A program made the translations under genes and the position numbers. 64,000 nt of DNA, from positions 744,001 through 808,000 of the forward strand of contig NZ_CP068418.1 in NCBI RefSeq assembly GCF_019873825.1, written 5' to 3'. Source of the DNA: Mycoplasma sp. E35C (GTDB lineage Bacteria; Bacillota_I; Bacilli_A; Mycoplasmatales; Mycoplasmoidaceae). The notes beneath the pieces were generated by a model, which did not search any database, was not told where the DNA came from, and worked only from the letters and a program-made list of their open reading frames with translations. This document shows positions 21,001 through 32,241 of this stretch, piece by piece. How positions within the stretch are numbered: the first letter of the stretch is position 1; the number at the start of each line of letters is the position of its first letter.

Positions 21001-22646
21001 TATTTAACTCCTTTCAATAAATTTAATTCTTTTAGTTTAGTTTGAATATTAGCAATATGATTATCAACTTGTGGTTTTAATTCATCTTGCAATGAAACAA
21101 CTAATCGTTTAATTAATTTTTCATTTTTATCCCATTTATTTAGTGATAATAAAAGTTTGCTATTTCTTGAGTGTTCATATTCTCTAATATTAGTTTCAGT
21201 TTCAAGAATGATATCAAACACACAAGCATGATAGAATTCATTAACATTTTCAATACGATCATTGATGTATTTTTTCTTATACTCAACGATTGAATTTTTA
21301 TATTCATCTAACCATCAAACTTTAAATCATCCAGCAAATTTAGCTCAATGTTTTTGTTTGCTATTTTCACTTAATTTAGATATTAAATCTTTTCTTAACT
21401 TCTTGACTTTAAAGATGTAATTTTCATTTAAAGCCGCCATGTTATTCTCGAGGTTTTGGTAATTGGTAATGTTGTTTTTACCATATAAAAACATCATTAG
21501 TCAGCGTCATGGTTTTAAGTATGCAACTAATCCGAAGATTGAAATCATATACATTAAGATACCTAATGTTAATGATAATGTTTGAGGGTTTGGTAGGTTA
21601 GCTGATAATTGACCAACTTGAATTAATGAGAATAAGATTGAAATAACACCAATTGCTCAAGGATTGTTTAGAGCGATCAATGAAACTGCAATTCCATTAA
21701 ATCCTTCAGATGGCACAGCACTTAAATTGAAATCACCAAGTGAAGTAAAGCTGATTGCTCTCACATATCCACTTGTATAAACAACCACACCTAAAATTCC
21801 TGCAATAGCACCTGAAATTGCAAATGATGATAGTTGTAATAAGTTTTTGTTATACCCAAAATATTCAGCAGAAGTTGAAGATAAACCAGTTGTTTTTAGT
21901 TTGTGACCAAATACAGTAAATCTTAATAATATTCAAACAACAATCACACAAACAAGTGTTATTGCAATTGATCAAACTCATCCAGTGTTACTTGTAAAAG
22001 AAGAAGATCCTCTACTTACATAAAATGAATATTCTTCTGCAAACGGTATTGATGAAAATTGCCCGTTTCTTCTAGCGTTAGCATCTATGAACATCGGGGT
22101 GTTAATCATAATCGCCCCAAGAATTAATAAGATAATTCAGTTTAATAAAATTGCTGATACAACTTCATTAACTTTTAAGTAGATTTTTAATACCCCAGTA
22201 AATACCGAAACAAACGCAGCAGCAAACATTGCTAAAAGAATAGTAATAATTTGACCACCTTGTTTTGGAGCAAATCCTGCTTTTTGTAAATAATATGTAA
22301 TAAAGAAAGCAAACGATGCACCTGCAAGCATTTGTCCTGATATTCCAATATTAAAGATTTTTACTTGCATAGCAAACCCAAAAGATAGACCTGCTAAAGT
22401 AAAGATTGCGATGTTGGTAATAAAATCTTTTTGTTGTTGTTGACCTTTTAGTCCTTGACTGAATAATGATCAAAACGCATTAGCTCTTACTTGTGTTGCT
22501 AATAAAAGCAAGAAAGTAATAAAGATAGCAATAATTACTAAAAAGATTACACTTAGTGATCTTCTTAAATTATTTTGATTTTCTTTTCTATAAAAAAGTC
22601 GATCAAAAAAGATTAAAAAACCTGGGCTGTTCTTAAATCTGTTCAT
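21000..22646 (-). CDS. Nucleoside ABC transporter permease 1 with long C-terminal tail
   Basis: 548 residues. Residues about 30-400 are a polytopic permease domain of the RbsC/YufP type (motifs [36 protein letters not shown]). The last ~150 residues are hydrophilic and helical, rich in Lys, Glu, Asn and Trp (for example WAKFAGWFKVWWLDEYKN), and should lie in the cytoplasm; usual permeases of ~350 residues lack them. It overlaps the ATPase gene by 14 nt. Many TGA-Trp codons. Confidence 0.88.
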
Positions 22647-24288
22647 TCAATGACTCCCCTGCTAGTAATTGACCGATTCTAGATCTTGTCATTTCTTCTT
22701 TTGGTCCAATTCCGATAATATTATTTCTATTAATGACAGCAATCGTATCAGCTAGCGCCATGATTTCATCAAGTTCGTAAGATACTAATAAAATTGCCTT
22801 GCCACGCTTCTTTTCTTCAATGATTTGGTTATGAATGTATTGAATAGCACCAACATCTAAACCACGAGTTGGTTGGGCTAAAATTAATAACTCATGATCT
22901 TTTGTCATTTCTCTTCCAATAATCAACTTTTGTTGATTACCACCAGATAATGAACGAGAGTTGGTTGTTCCATTAGCCGTTCCACGCACATCAAATTGAT
23001 CAATAATTTTTTGAGCATAACTAGCTATTTCAAATGGCACAACCATTCCCATAGATGAAAACGGTTTTTTATCAATTAAATTATTAACTGAATTCAAACG
23101 CACACTTTGATCTAAGGTTAAACCATGTTTGTGACGATCTTCTGGAACAAAAGACATCCCCATTTTTGCTCTTGTTTTAATTGATTTATTTGATACATCA
23201 ACTAAACCGTTTTTATCTCTAAATAAGATGGTGTTTGGAAATGATTTTTTTAATCCCGAAATTAATTCAATTAATTTCGATTGTCCATTACCTTCAACCC
23301 CTGCAATTGCAAAAATTTCACCTTTTCTGATATTAAAATTAATGTTAGAGTGTGATTTAGTTTTTGATAAGTTTTTATAAACATTTTTAGCAGCATTAAT
23401 CCCTTTTGTTACTGCTGTTTTTGCTCAAGCGCCAGCTTTATTAACTAATTCATCATATTGTTCTTGAGCGTTTTTGGTATTTAAATTGAGATTTTTAACA
23501 GACAAAACAACATCATCACTAGTTATAGGATTATTGTTAATCGAAGGAACCACAGTGCGACCAACCATCAATTCTGCCATTTCTTCAATCGATTTATCTT
23601 TTACATCAAAACTAGCAATATATTCACCTTTTCTGATAACAGTAGCACTATCTGCTACAGCTTTAATTTCATGAAGTTTGTGAGTAATAATTAAGATCGT
23701 TTTATTCTTAGCTTTAAATTCTTTCAGAATTTCTAAAAAGCTTTCAATCTCATTATCTGACAATACTGCTGTTGGTTCATCAAAGATTAATAAATCTGCA
23801 TCTCGATATAAAACTTTTAAGATTTCAACTTTTTGTTGTTCACCAACTGTTAATGAAGAAACTTTAGCATTTAAATCAATTTTGAAATTATATTCATTGA
23901 TTAGTTTTTTCAGTTTATCAGCAGCTTTTTTATAAAAGATAATCCCACCTTTTGTCGGTTCATTACCTAGGATGATGTTGTCAATTACTTTAAAATTTTC
24001 AATCAACTTAAAGTGTTGGTGCACCATACCAATTTTGGCTTTTGATGCATCTTTTGAAGACTTAAAATTTACTTCTCTATCCCAAACAAATATTTGTCCT
24101 TTATCTTGTTGATATAAACCAAACAAGATTGACATTAAAGTAGATTTTCCAGCTCCATTTTCACCAATAATGGCATGAATTTCATTTCTTTTAACATTCA
24201 AATTAATTCCAACATTGGCCTTAATCTGTCCGTTATTAAATGACTTATGGATATCTACCATCCTAAGGGCGTATCCTTGATCTTCCAA
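22633..24288 (-). CDS. Nucleoside ABC transporter ATPase, two fused nucleotide-binding domains
   Basis: 551 residues. Domain 1: Walker [10 protein letters not shown], signature [11 protein letters not shown], Walker [12 protein letters not shown]. Domain 2: degenerate Walker [10 protein letters not shown], signature LSGGNQQK, Walker [13 protein letters not shown]. This is the RbsA/NupO pattern. The start is a TTG at 24288: GGAGG ends 7 nt upstream, whereas the first ATG (codon 10) has no ribosome site. Located after the hairpin that follows the binding-protein gene. Confidence 0.92.
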
Positions 24289-24294
24289 TTTTTT

Positions 24295-24303
24295 GCCTCC
24301 TTT
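24295..24303 (-). promoter_or_regulatory. Strong Shine-Dalgarno fixing a TTG start
   Basis: AAAGGAGGC, 6 nt before the TTG of the nucleoside transporter ATPase. It is the best ribosome-binding site I noticed in the window and decides this non-ATG start. Confidence 0.75.
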
Positions 24304-24330
24304 TTATTTAGTTAGTTGGTTTTAAATTAT

Positions 24331-24365
24331 AAAAAGAAAAATAACGGGCTGTTATTTTTCTTTTT
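24331..24365 (-). terminator. Intrinsic terminator / attenuator after the nucleoside-binding lipoprotein
   Basis: A perfect 15-bp stem (AAAAAGAAAAATAAC and its complement) with 5-nt loop, ending in a T-rich arm on the minus strand. It lies between the binding-protein gene and its ATPase gene, so it would leave more binding-protein mRNA than transporter mRNA. Confidence 0.8.
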
Positions 24366-24378
24366 AGGGTTTTATTTA

Positions 24379-26055
24379 TTATGCTCTTTTAAATTCAAAC
24401 GGTAATGTGCTTTGGTTCAGTAATTCACCTTTTGCTTTTTTGTATGATTTACCGTCTTTAAAGATTGCAGAAGCGTGGCTTCATTGTTGTAAATCTTCAT
24501 CCGTTGCGTTAGCAGGTTTTAGAAGAGGGATTAACTTAGCATCTCCATTTACTTTTGTTGCGAACGTGTATAACTCTGTTCCTTTAATGTGTCAGCGAGT
24601 TTTTTCATTTTCTTCTGCAAAGAATGGTGATTTACCAGCTAAAATTTGGATGTATTGTTCGATAATTGATTTTCTGCTTGCTTCTTCTTTTGCAGTTTTT
24701 AAATTAGCAATTTCAATTGTTTTAGAACTTGTTCCGTATTTAACATTTAGACCTTTGTCTGCTGGTGCTGTTTCTGTTGATGCTTCAGTTTGCTTATCTT
24801 CAGTCATCTTAGAACCTTGTTGTTCTTTAGGTTGTTCTTCAGATCCTTCTTTAGTTTGAGTGAATAAATCGTTTAAGTCTGGTAAGTATTCTAATCCTGG
24901 ATTTGATAATGAAACCCCACCGTTAGATAAAGTCGCTCAGTTATTTCATCCATAACCATAAAAACCGTTAAATTCTTTACCAGTTTCAATCGCTTTAAGA
25001 ACTGAATATACAGCTGTATCAAGAGCTTTAACTGTTGAGAAAGCAATTGTCTTATTACCTGGGGCACCTTCTAATCTTTCAGTAGATGATAGATCTTCTT
25101 GAGCAGTATCAACACCAATGATTTGAACGTGCTTGTCTTTTTTAGCAAGAATTGAAGCTTGAGTTAAGCTTGTTTGTGGTCCTGCTACTGGATAAATTAA
25201 TGATGCACCATTATCAATTAAAGTATCAGTTATAGTTCTAGCTCTTTGTTCAGTATCTTTGAATGATCCAGAAACGTCAGGAACTAAAGTATCACGACTT
25301 CCTTTATTGCTATCATCAGAAACAATTCATGAAAGTTTTTTAGCATCTTTAATTCTTGGTTGAATGTATTCGTTAAAGAAAATAGCACCTAATCTAAATC
25401 CGTTTAAGAAATTAGTTGTTGAAGGTAAAGCTAAACCAACATATCCAGAAATACCGAATGTGTCTTTTTCATCAACTTTAACAGTATGGTATCAATCTTT
25501 GTGTTTATTAAGAAGAACACCTGATGCAATACCTGTTAAGAATGCAGCACTTTCAGTTTCAAAAGTAACTGAAGAAATGTTAGTTCCGTTTTCAGCAGAT
25601 TCAATTAAACCATCAACAAAAATGAAACCAAAGTTTTTGAATTCATTATAAAGAATTTCGTCCTTTAAAATTGTGTTTAGCGCATTATCTTGATTAAAAC
25701 CAGTAGCTACTGCAACCTGAGAGCCATCTGTCATAATTTGTCTATAAGAGTTAATTCGATCTTGGTCTGATTTTCCAGGACGTTTTCATAATCCGTTGTT
25801 TTCAGAAATGCTGTTATCACTAGCTTCTGGAACACTATAACCTTTATCACTAAAGAATTTTCTAATTCCGTTAAATGTGCTTTCAGAGAATGATTGGTCA
25901 GCTAATGTTGATCCAGCATCTGAAACAACTAATTGAACTGAAGATTGGAATGCCAATGAACTTCCACAAGAAGCTAGAGTAGCACTTACGATTGATAATG
26001 CTCCTGCTAGTCCTATGCTTTTTGTTATTTTTTTAGCTCTCGATTTAGATTTCAT
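24379..26055 (-). CDS. BMP-family nucleoside-binding lipoprotein
   Basis: 558 residues. Signal peptide with Lys/Arg N-region and lipobox TLASC (Cys30). The body shows the BMP/PnrA-like fold: VATGFNQDN, FGFIFVDGLIE, SAAFLTGIASGVL, FNGFYGYGWNN. It captures nucleosides at the cell surface for the downstream permeases. An acidic low-complexity insert around residues 400-440 (EGSEEQPKEQQGSKMTED...) separates the binding domain from a C-terminal ~120-residue extension; PnrA-type proteins are usually ~330-350 residues. First gene of the uptake unit. Confidence 0.9.
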
Positions 26056-26098
26056 GTTTAATTGCTAATTTCCTCAAAAATTATATGTATCTAACTAT

Positions 26099-26104
26099 AT
26101 TATA
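26099..26104 (-). promoter_or_regulatory. -10 box upstream of the nucleoside-binding lipoprotein
   Basis: TATAAT on the minus strand, 44 nt before the ATG, within a run ATAATATAATATAG that offers overlapping alternatives. This is the likely main promoter for the nucleoside uptake and catabolism array. Confidence 0.5.
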
Positions 26105-26162
26105 TTATGAAAGCTATAAAAGAAAATTATTAAAAATTTTTATAAATCTGGCTAACAAGATT

Positions 26163-26780
26163 TTATTTCTTAGACTTTATGATTGTTTTGTTATCAAAAG
26201 CACCCTTCAAACTGAATGCATCAGCATAATCAATTGAAGAATTATACGGCAATCCCATACCCAGTCTGTAGATTTCGACATCATGATCTGCTAATAATAA
26301 TTGGATGTAATTAGCAGTAGTTTGTCCATCTTGGGTAAAGTTGGTAGCAATAATTATTTTTTTAATCTTTTCTTTATTAATACGATGGATTAATAAATCA
26401 AAATTAATTTCATCAATAATTTTTTTATTCTTACGTGATATTTCGTTGTTAAGAATAAAATATTTACCATTGTAAACTTTAGCTTCTTCAATGACATGTA
26501 AATCATCATAAAAGCTAACTATACAAAGCTCATCACTGTTTCTTGATTCGTCTAAACAAAGATTACAAACTGATCCCTTTGATCAACCCTGACAAAGCTC
26601 ACAAACTCTGATGGCAAACTTTGCCCGTTTGATTGTTTCAATCAATTCATAAACATAACGATCAGATTTCATTAATAAATGTTGGGCAATCTTTTTAGCA
26701 TGCTTAGCACTTATTTTAGGCAGATCGCTAATTTGTTCGACTAGACTATTAAACTCATTCAGATCTCAATCTGACGACAT
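26163..26780 (-). CDS. recR: Recombination protein RecR
   Basis: 205 residues. Four-cysteine zinc motif CELCQGWSKGSVCNLC (about residues 54-70), then a Toprim domain (IVSFYDDLHVIEEAK and LLLADHDVEIYRLGMGLP). It works with RecO and RecF in gap repair. The family order dnaX-ebfC-recR is kept. The true start (ATG at 26780) is only visible with TGA read as Trp at codon 5. Confidence 0.93.
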
Positions 26781-26799
26781 ATTATTTAAGCTAAACTAA

Positions 26800-27102
26800 T
26801 TAAAATCCTGGAAAAGGCATTGGTGGGGTAATTGAAGATGTTAAACCATCTTTTTGTTTTTCAACATCAGCTACTGCTTCATTGATTGCTTCTGCCACCA
26901 TTTCTTGTAAAGTAGTTGGATCTTCTGGATCAATTAGATCTTTATTGATTTCAATCTTAACAATCTTTAAATTACCTTTGATTGTTGTGCTGATTAGTTT
27001 TTTGTAATCGTAATTAAATTCTTTTTCTTCAAATTCTGCAAGCTTCTTTTCCATTTCGCGTTGCATTTTTTTCATTTGGTTAGCTAAATTTTGGAAGTTC
27101 AT
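26800..27102 (-). CDS. ebfC: YbaB/EbfC family nucleoid-associated protein
   Basis: 100 residues. N-terminal helix [19 protein letters not shown] and the conserved [20 protein letters not shown] region mark the YbaB family, dimeric DNA-binding proteins usually encoded between dnaX and recR, as here. 8-nt gap from dnaX. Confidence 0.93.
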   Translation of the reverse strand: MNFQNLANQMKKMQREMEKKLAEFEEKEFNYDYKKLISTTIKGNLKIVKIEINKDLIDPEDPTTLQEMVAEAINEAVADVEKQKDGLTSSITPPMPFPGF

Positions 27103-27110
27103 AATTAGTA

Positions 27111-29075
27111 TTATTTAGTCTTTTTTAGTAATAAATCTTTAAGATTTTCAGCTTGTGTTTTTTGTTTCTTAATCTTTTTTAAGATCTTTACATCAAGCGA
27201 ATCATACAGATTCTTATAATAATTTATTTTATCTAAATCTTTTTTATCTGTTGGTTTTAGTTGTTGGACTTTTTTGAATTTCGGACCTAAAATTTCTTTG
27301 GTTGTAGCAAAGACATAGATTTCACGATTAAAGATGTAATTAATCGTATGAACTTTGTTATTGTCATAATCATGAGCATTGATGATGGCTGCATCTTGTT
27401 CATCGTCCTTAATTAAAATTGCAGCTTTATTCGTGATTGCAAATGGTTTAGCATTTGTCAGGTATGAGTCTGAATTTTTGTATAATGCCATTTCTTTATC
27501 ATTACCTTGTTGGAACTTTTTTTGCATGGCATTAAAACGCTCCGTGCCATCTTTAAGCATTAAGCTTTTATCATTAAATACGCAATAAACAATTGCATCT
27601 AAATATTCATCAATTTGTTCATCACTAAATGCTTTAAACTTATCAACAGCATTAATTTCAGCCGTGCTAAATTCTTCAGTTAGTTCTTGGGTATTATTTT
27701 CAACAATAGGTTGTTCAATCAATTCGGGTTCAGATGGTTTTTTAGTTTTTGATGCTCTGGTTTTTTTAGTTATTTGTTCTTGTTGTTCTGATTGAATAAA
27801 ATCTTGTTTAATTGGTTGATCTACTTGTTTAATTAATTCAACGTTAGGTGATTTAATTGGTTGAATAAGATCTTGTTTAATCTGTTGATTAATCTCTTGT
27901 TTTTTAATCTCAACAATAGGTTTAATTTCTTGTTGTTTATCAACTTTATTAGTTCTTGTTTGATTAGATATATTTTCTTGTAATGCTAGATAATCATATC
28001 TAAAATTATTGTATTCATCAAAGTATTCAAAAACTAATAAAATTAAACTTTCTTTTAGGTTATTATGAAATGTTTTTGTTGCTAATAAATTGTTAATTTT
28101 TTCGCATAAATTTGATAAATTAACACCTCTGTAATTAATCTTTCTAACTTGATTTAAATCCAAAACTTTTAATAAGTTTTCTTTGCGGGTTCGATCAAAA
28201 ATATATAGGTCTAATAAGATAGCAAAAAAGTCTTGAATAAATAAAGCAAAATTAATTCCTTTAGTTTCTACTTCATTTAATAAATTAACAATCCCTTCAT
28301 AATCTTTTTTATTAATTAAATCTAAAAAACTTAGCTTGATTTCTAAATTAATTAAACCAAAAGTTTCATTAATTTTATCAAGCGTTATTTCATTGTTTTT
28401 ATCATAAGCTAATTGTTGCAAAATACTTAATGAATCGCGAGCTGAACCAGAAGCTAAAACAGCAATCTTACTAATTGCTTCTGATTGGATTTTTAATTCT
28501 TCATTCTTAACAACATTATTTAAAACATCAATAATTTCTTGAAGTTCTAATTTCTTAAAATTAAAGCTTTGGCATCGTGAAACTACGGTTAAAGGGATCT
28601 TATGAAATTCAGTGGTGGCAAAAATAAAAGCAACGTGTTTTGGTGGATCTTCTAAGGTTTTTAATAAAGCATTTCAAGCACCCGTGCTTAACATATGAGC
28701 TTCATCAAGAATATAAACCTTAGTTTTTAAATTCATTGGAGAATAATTGATGGTATCAATTATCTTTCTAATTTCATCAACCCCGTTGTTGGTAGCTGCG
28801 TCAAGTTCATAAACATCTTGTGACTTGTTTTCATCAATCAATTTACAAGCAGAACATTGGTTGCAAACATCACCATTTTTTTTATCAAGACAGTTATATG
28901 CTTTGGCTAAAATTTTGGAAATCGAAGTTTTTCCAATCCCTCTTGATCCTTGAAAAATATAAGCATTAGCCAACTGATCATTAGCACTGGCTTTTAATAA
29001 AATCTTAGTAACATGAGATTGTCCAATGATTGTTGATAAATTTCTTGGACGGTATTTTTGATAAAAATTAATCAT
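27111..29075 (-). CDS. dnaX: DNA polymerase III subunits gamma/tau
   Basis: 654 residues. Clamp-loader ATPase: Walker [10 protein letters not shown] (about residues 43-51), zinc cysteines CNQCSAC, Walker [11 protein letters not shown] and sensor/arginine motif [13 protein letters not shown] Gln/Lys/Pro-rich linker (about 390-460) leads to a C-terminal tau-like domain rich in Lys. I see no evident slippery frameshift signal for a separate gamma form, though I did not search exhaustively. ATG 1 nt after the Nudix gene stop. Confidence 0.94.
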
Positions 29076-29076
29076 A

Positions 29077-29631
29077 TTAATTTTTAAGATCCTTTAAGTG
29101 TTTTTGCACTAAGCAATAAGCGTTCAATAAACTGGTTAAATAAATTTCTTTGTTCTTAAACAAGATGTCTTCGACTTCAGATTGAGTCATTCATTTATTA
29201 ATTGAAACCGATTCAAAAAGTGTTCCATCTGTTTTTGGTTCTTCTTGTTCTAAATTAGTTACATCAAAAATAAAACAATAAACAATCTCATTCATCTGGG
29301 TTGAAGGAACAAAATAAATCTGATCATGAAATTGGTTTAAATCAACCTTGATTCCACCTTCTTCATAGGTTTCTCTGATTGCTGCTTGTAGGGGTGTTTC
29401 GTTGGGATCAATCGCTCCTGTAATCGGACAAGGATATAGATCGTTTCAACACTTCTTACTTTTTAATTCTGGTTGTGGTTGGTAATGAATTAAATACATT
29501 ACTTCATCACCAACATGCTTAAAACATAATGAAGCAATGCTATTAACTGATTTTCTTTGAGCATAGATAAACCCTTTATCAGTTTGATAAAGGTTTAATC
29601 ATTCAGTTTCATGCAGCAATTTATCTTTCAT
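29077..29631 (-). CDS. Nudix hydrolase, ADP-ribose pyrophosphatase-like
   Basis: 184 residues, three TGA-Trp codons. A perfect Nudix box GX5EX7REUXEEXGU is present (starting GAIDPNETPLQAAIRE, residues about 74-96). Length and N-terminal layout resemble NudF/ADP-ribose pyrophosphatases, but the substrate is not determinable here. First gene of the Nudix-dnaX-ebfC-recR unit. Confidence 0.88.
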
Positions 29632-29717
29632 AAGAACTTTATTGTTATTGATATTATTTTAATTTTGTTGTTTTGATTTTAATTTATGTTTTTGTTGTGT
29701 GAGTAGTTTGATAAACA

Positions 29718-29751
29718 AAACAAGAACATTATGGCTCTAATGTTCTTGTTT
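29718..29751. terminator. Hairpin terminator after the Gln/Asn-rich protein gene
   Basis: A perfect 14-bp stem (AAACAAGAACATTA and complement) with 6-nt loop, 22 nt after the stop of the minus-strand Gln/Asn/Pro-rich gene. It separates the gat-ruv unit from the Nudix-dnaX unit. Confidence 0.75.
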
Positions 29752-29773
29752 ATTTGTTTTAGTATGTTTATGA

Positions 29774-31249
29774 TTATTGAATTAATTTAAGGGTTTTTGA
29801 AATTCTTGATAATGTCAATGGATATGAGATTAGAGCAAAGAAATCAAAGAAAATACTTAATGATAAAACTACCTTTAAAGAATCAAAATCATAACTGTAG
29901 AAGTTTTTCTGGCTACTGATCTGACTGCTAATCAAGATGCTTGCTAATGCAAACGATCGATAAATCGAACTGAAAATAATATAGACGATGATAACAGCAA
30001 CGAAGATTGCATTATATAGGTTTTGAGAAATACCAATTTTTTCAATGCTTAGTGTTTGTGTTGAATTAAGAATTCAAAGCACAGCTAATCCTAATGCACC
30101 TAATGCAATGATTGTTGATAATAATCCTAGAACAGTGTTGGTAATACTGAATTTCTTTAAGCGTGATAATGTTCAAGTATCATACTGTAAAGAAAATTCT
30201 CCTTCGGTTGGTTCTTGTTCTTCTGGTTGATAATCAGGGTTGCTATCAGCCAGAGCATTTGCGTCTTTTGCTTCTTGTTGTTTTCTTAATGTTTCTTCAT
30301 CAACAACAACTAGCTTTGTTTCTAGCTTCTTACGCATATACTCTTCAAGAGTCATGCCAGAAGGATGCATTGCTGGTTGAACTTGTGGTTGTTCTTGTTG
30401 TGGTTGCTCAGCTTGGGTATTCTGTGCTTGAGTTTGTGGTTGTTGTTCTACAGCAGGTTGTTGGTTTGCAGCTTCTTGATTTGTTTCTTGCTGAACATTA
30501 TTGTTTTCATATGTTTGTTCAGCTTGTGGTTGTTGATTGTATTGTTGGTTGTTAAATTCTGTTGTTTGAGTTGCTTCGGTTGTTGGTTGAACAACTTCAC
30601 TATTGAAATTAGTTGGTTGTTGTTCAACAGGTGGCACATTCATTTGTGCTTGATTGTTGTTGTTATTAACTTGATTATTGTTGTTAATTGGAGCAACTGG
30701 TGGCTGAACTTGTTGGTTTGGTTGTTGGTTTTGTAATTGAGGTTGAACTCTTTGTTGAAGATTTTGATTTACTGGTTGTTGGGGTTGAACTCTTTGTTGA
30801 ACGTTCATTCCCTGTTGGTTCATTCCTTGTTGGTTAACAGCTCCAGGTTGTTGAATATTATTTCTTTGTTGTTGAGGCTGTTGGGGTGGTTGTTGATTTT
30901 GATTCGAATTAGAAGCTGATCTTTGATTATTATTTTGTTGATTATTATTTTGAGCGTTATTTTGAACGCTATTATTATTTAAATTTGGTCTAGGTGTATT
31001 AGGCCCCATAACAGGCGGTGTTTGCATCCTGTTTGGTTGTTGGGGTTGTTGCGGATTTACTCTTGGCGGCATTTTAGGAGGTTGCGCAGCTGCACCTTCT
31101 TTTTTAGCATGCATGCCAATGATTTGTGCCTGAGCTTGATACATATTGTTATTAGCTCTTGGCTGGTTATTATTAATATTTACAGCGGGCCTAATTGCTT
31201 GCTGCAAATTGTTATTTTGATTTGGTGGTAGATTCGGCTTCTGGTTCAT
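29774..31249 (-). CDS. Gln/Asn/Pro-rich membrane protein, unknown function
   Basis: 491 residues. Residues 1-300 are extreme low complexity, mostly Gln, Asn and Pro (for example NQQGMNQQGMNVQQRVQPQQ), with no cysteine. A short acidic/basic segment (EEYMRKKLETKLVVVDEETL) follows, then three hydrophobic segments at about 373-394, 412-440 and 458-480. There is no signal peptide, so the N-terminal part is probably cytoplasmic. Architecture recalls Pro/Gln-rich cytoskeletal proteins of attachment organelles, but no homology can be claimed. It follows ruvB by 71 nt and ends at a terminator. Confidence 0.85.
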
Positions 31250-31261
31250 AGTTTAAACTAT
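31248..31261. repeat. 14-nt palindrome across a start codon
   Basis: ATAGTTTAAACTAT is a perfect palindrome whose last two bases (minus strand) belong to the ATG of the Gln/Asn-rich protein gene. It could be an operator or hide the initiation site. Confidence 0.35.
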
Positions 31262-31320
31262 TTAAGGCTTACTTCTATTAATTTTAATAGAATATAAAAA
31301 AATAAGACAATTAGAATAAA

Positions 31321-32241
31321 CTAATTATCTTCTAGGTATGTCACAGCTTTATTAGTAATCTGACGTCCTTTTAGGGTCTTTTTAATTAAATTCAGTTTAA
31401 TTAAATAAGGCTCAATTTTCGATTCAATGGTAAACGGATCAATACCACTAATTAACGATATTGATTTCAATCCTAAATATAATTTAGGGTTATTATCAAA
31501 GGCTTTTAGATATTCTAAATCAAGGTTTGATAAACCGTATTTATGAATATTAAGTTTGTTAAGAATGACATCAATTTTTTCATTTGGATTAAATAATTTA
31601 AAATCCATAACTCGTTTATAAATTCTTAATGCATTTCTTGGTGTGCCTTTGGAATTAATCGCAATCGTTTGACACTCATGATCATTTAATTTAATCTTAT
31701 CTTTCAGATTAGCTGCTTTTATAATTTCATAAATTTCTTCATCTTGATAATAATCAAGTTTTAATAAAATGCCAAAGCGTTCTTCTAATGGATCAATAAT
31801 CCGACCATACATTGTTGTTGCTCCAATTAAGGTGAATGGTGGTAGCTTCATTCTGGTAAATTTCGAATTAAATTCTTTACCAATTAAAATGTCAACAACA
31901 TAATCTTCCATGATCGGAAATAATAGTTCCATTATTGTTGGGTTTAATGAATGAATTTCATCAATGAATAAAACATCATTTTTAGATAATAACGAAAAAG
32001 CGTTGAGTAAATCAGCAGGTTTTTGAATTTGTGATGCTTGTAAGATCTTGATTTTGGATTTTAATTCATTTGCAATAATTTGCGCCAATGATGTTTTGCC
32101 AACACCAGGTGGTCCATAAAATAAGACATGATCAAGAGCTTTATTTTGGTTAATCGAAGCATTAATAAAAGTTAAAAGTTTTTGCTTTAACTCAACCTTA
32201 CCAATAAACTCATCAAAATTTTTTGGTCTAGCTAACTTCAT
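31321..32241 (-). CDS. ruvB: Holliday junction branch-migration ATPase RuvB
   Basis: 306 residues. AAA+ motifs: RPKNFDEFIG, Walker A YGPPGVGKTS, Walker B DVLFIDEIHSL, sensor TLIGATTMYGRI and arginine finger LEERFGI. The C-terminal winged-helix domain (LKGRQITNKA) is present. Drives branch migration with RuvA, whose gene overlaps by 14 nt. Confidence 0.96.
   Translation of the reverse strand: MKLARPKNFDEFIGKVELKQKLLTFINASINQNKALDHVLFYGPPGVGKTSLAQIIANELKSKIKILQASQIQKPADLLNAFSLLSKNDVLFIDEIHSLNPTIMELLFPIMEDYVVDILIGKEFNSKFTRMKLPPFTLIGATTMYGRIIDPLEERFGILLKLDYYQDEEIYEIIKAANLKDKIKLNDHECQTIAINSKGTPRNALRIYKRVMDFKLFNPNEKIDVILNKLNIHKYGLSNLDLEYLKAFDNNPKLYLGLKSISLISGIDPFTIESKIEPYLIKLNLIKKTLKGRQITNKAVTYLEDN

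Noticed and set aside
24407-24859. 150-codon plus-strand ORF opposite the nucleoside-binding lipoprotein
   Set aside because: Antisense to a well-supported gene; no promoter or ribosome site; Cys/Ser-rich composition arises from the reverse of Lys/Glu codons.
30163-30919. Long plus-strand ORFs rich in Leu and Cys opposite the Gln/Asn-rich gene
   Set aside because: They are antisense readings of CAA/AAC repeats (giving TTG/GTT). No ribosome site or promoter is seen, and the minus-strand gene continues into clear membrane segments.
30300-31200. Repetitive DNA that could suggest a CRISPR or tandem repeat array
   Set aside because: The repetition is irregular and codon-level (Gln/Asn/Pro codons); there are no uniform repeats and spacers.
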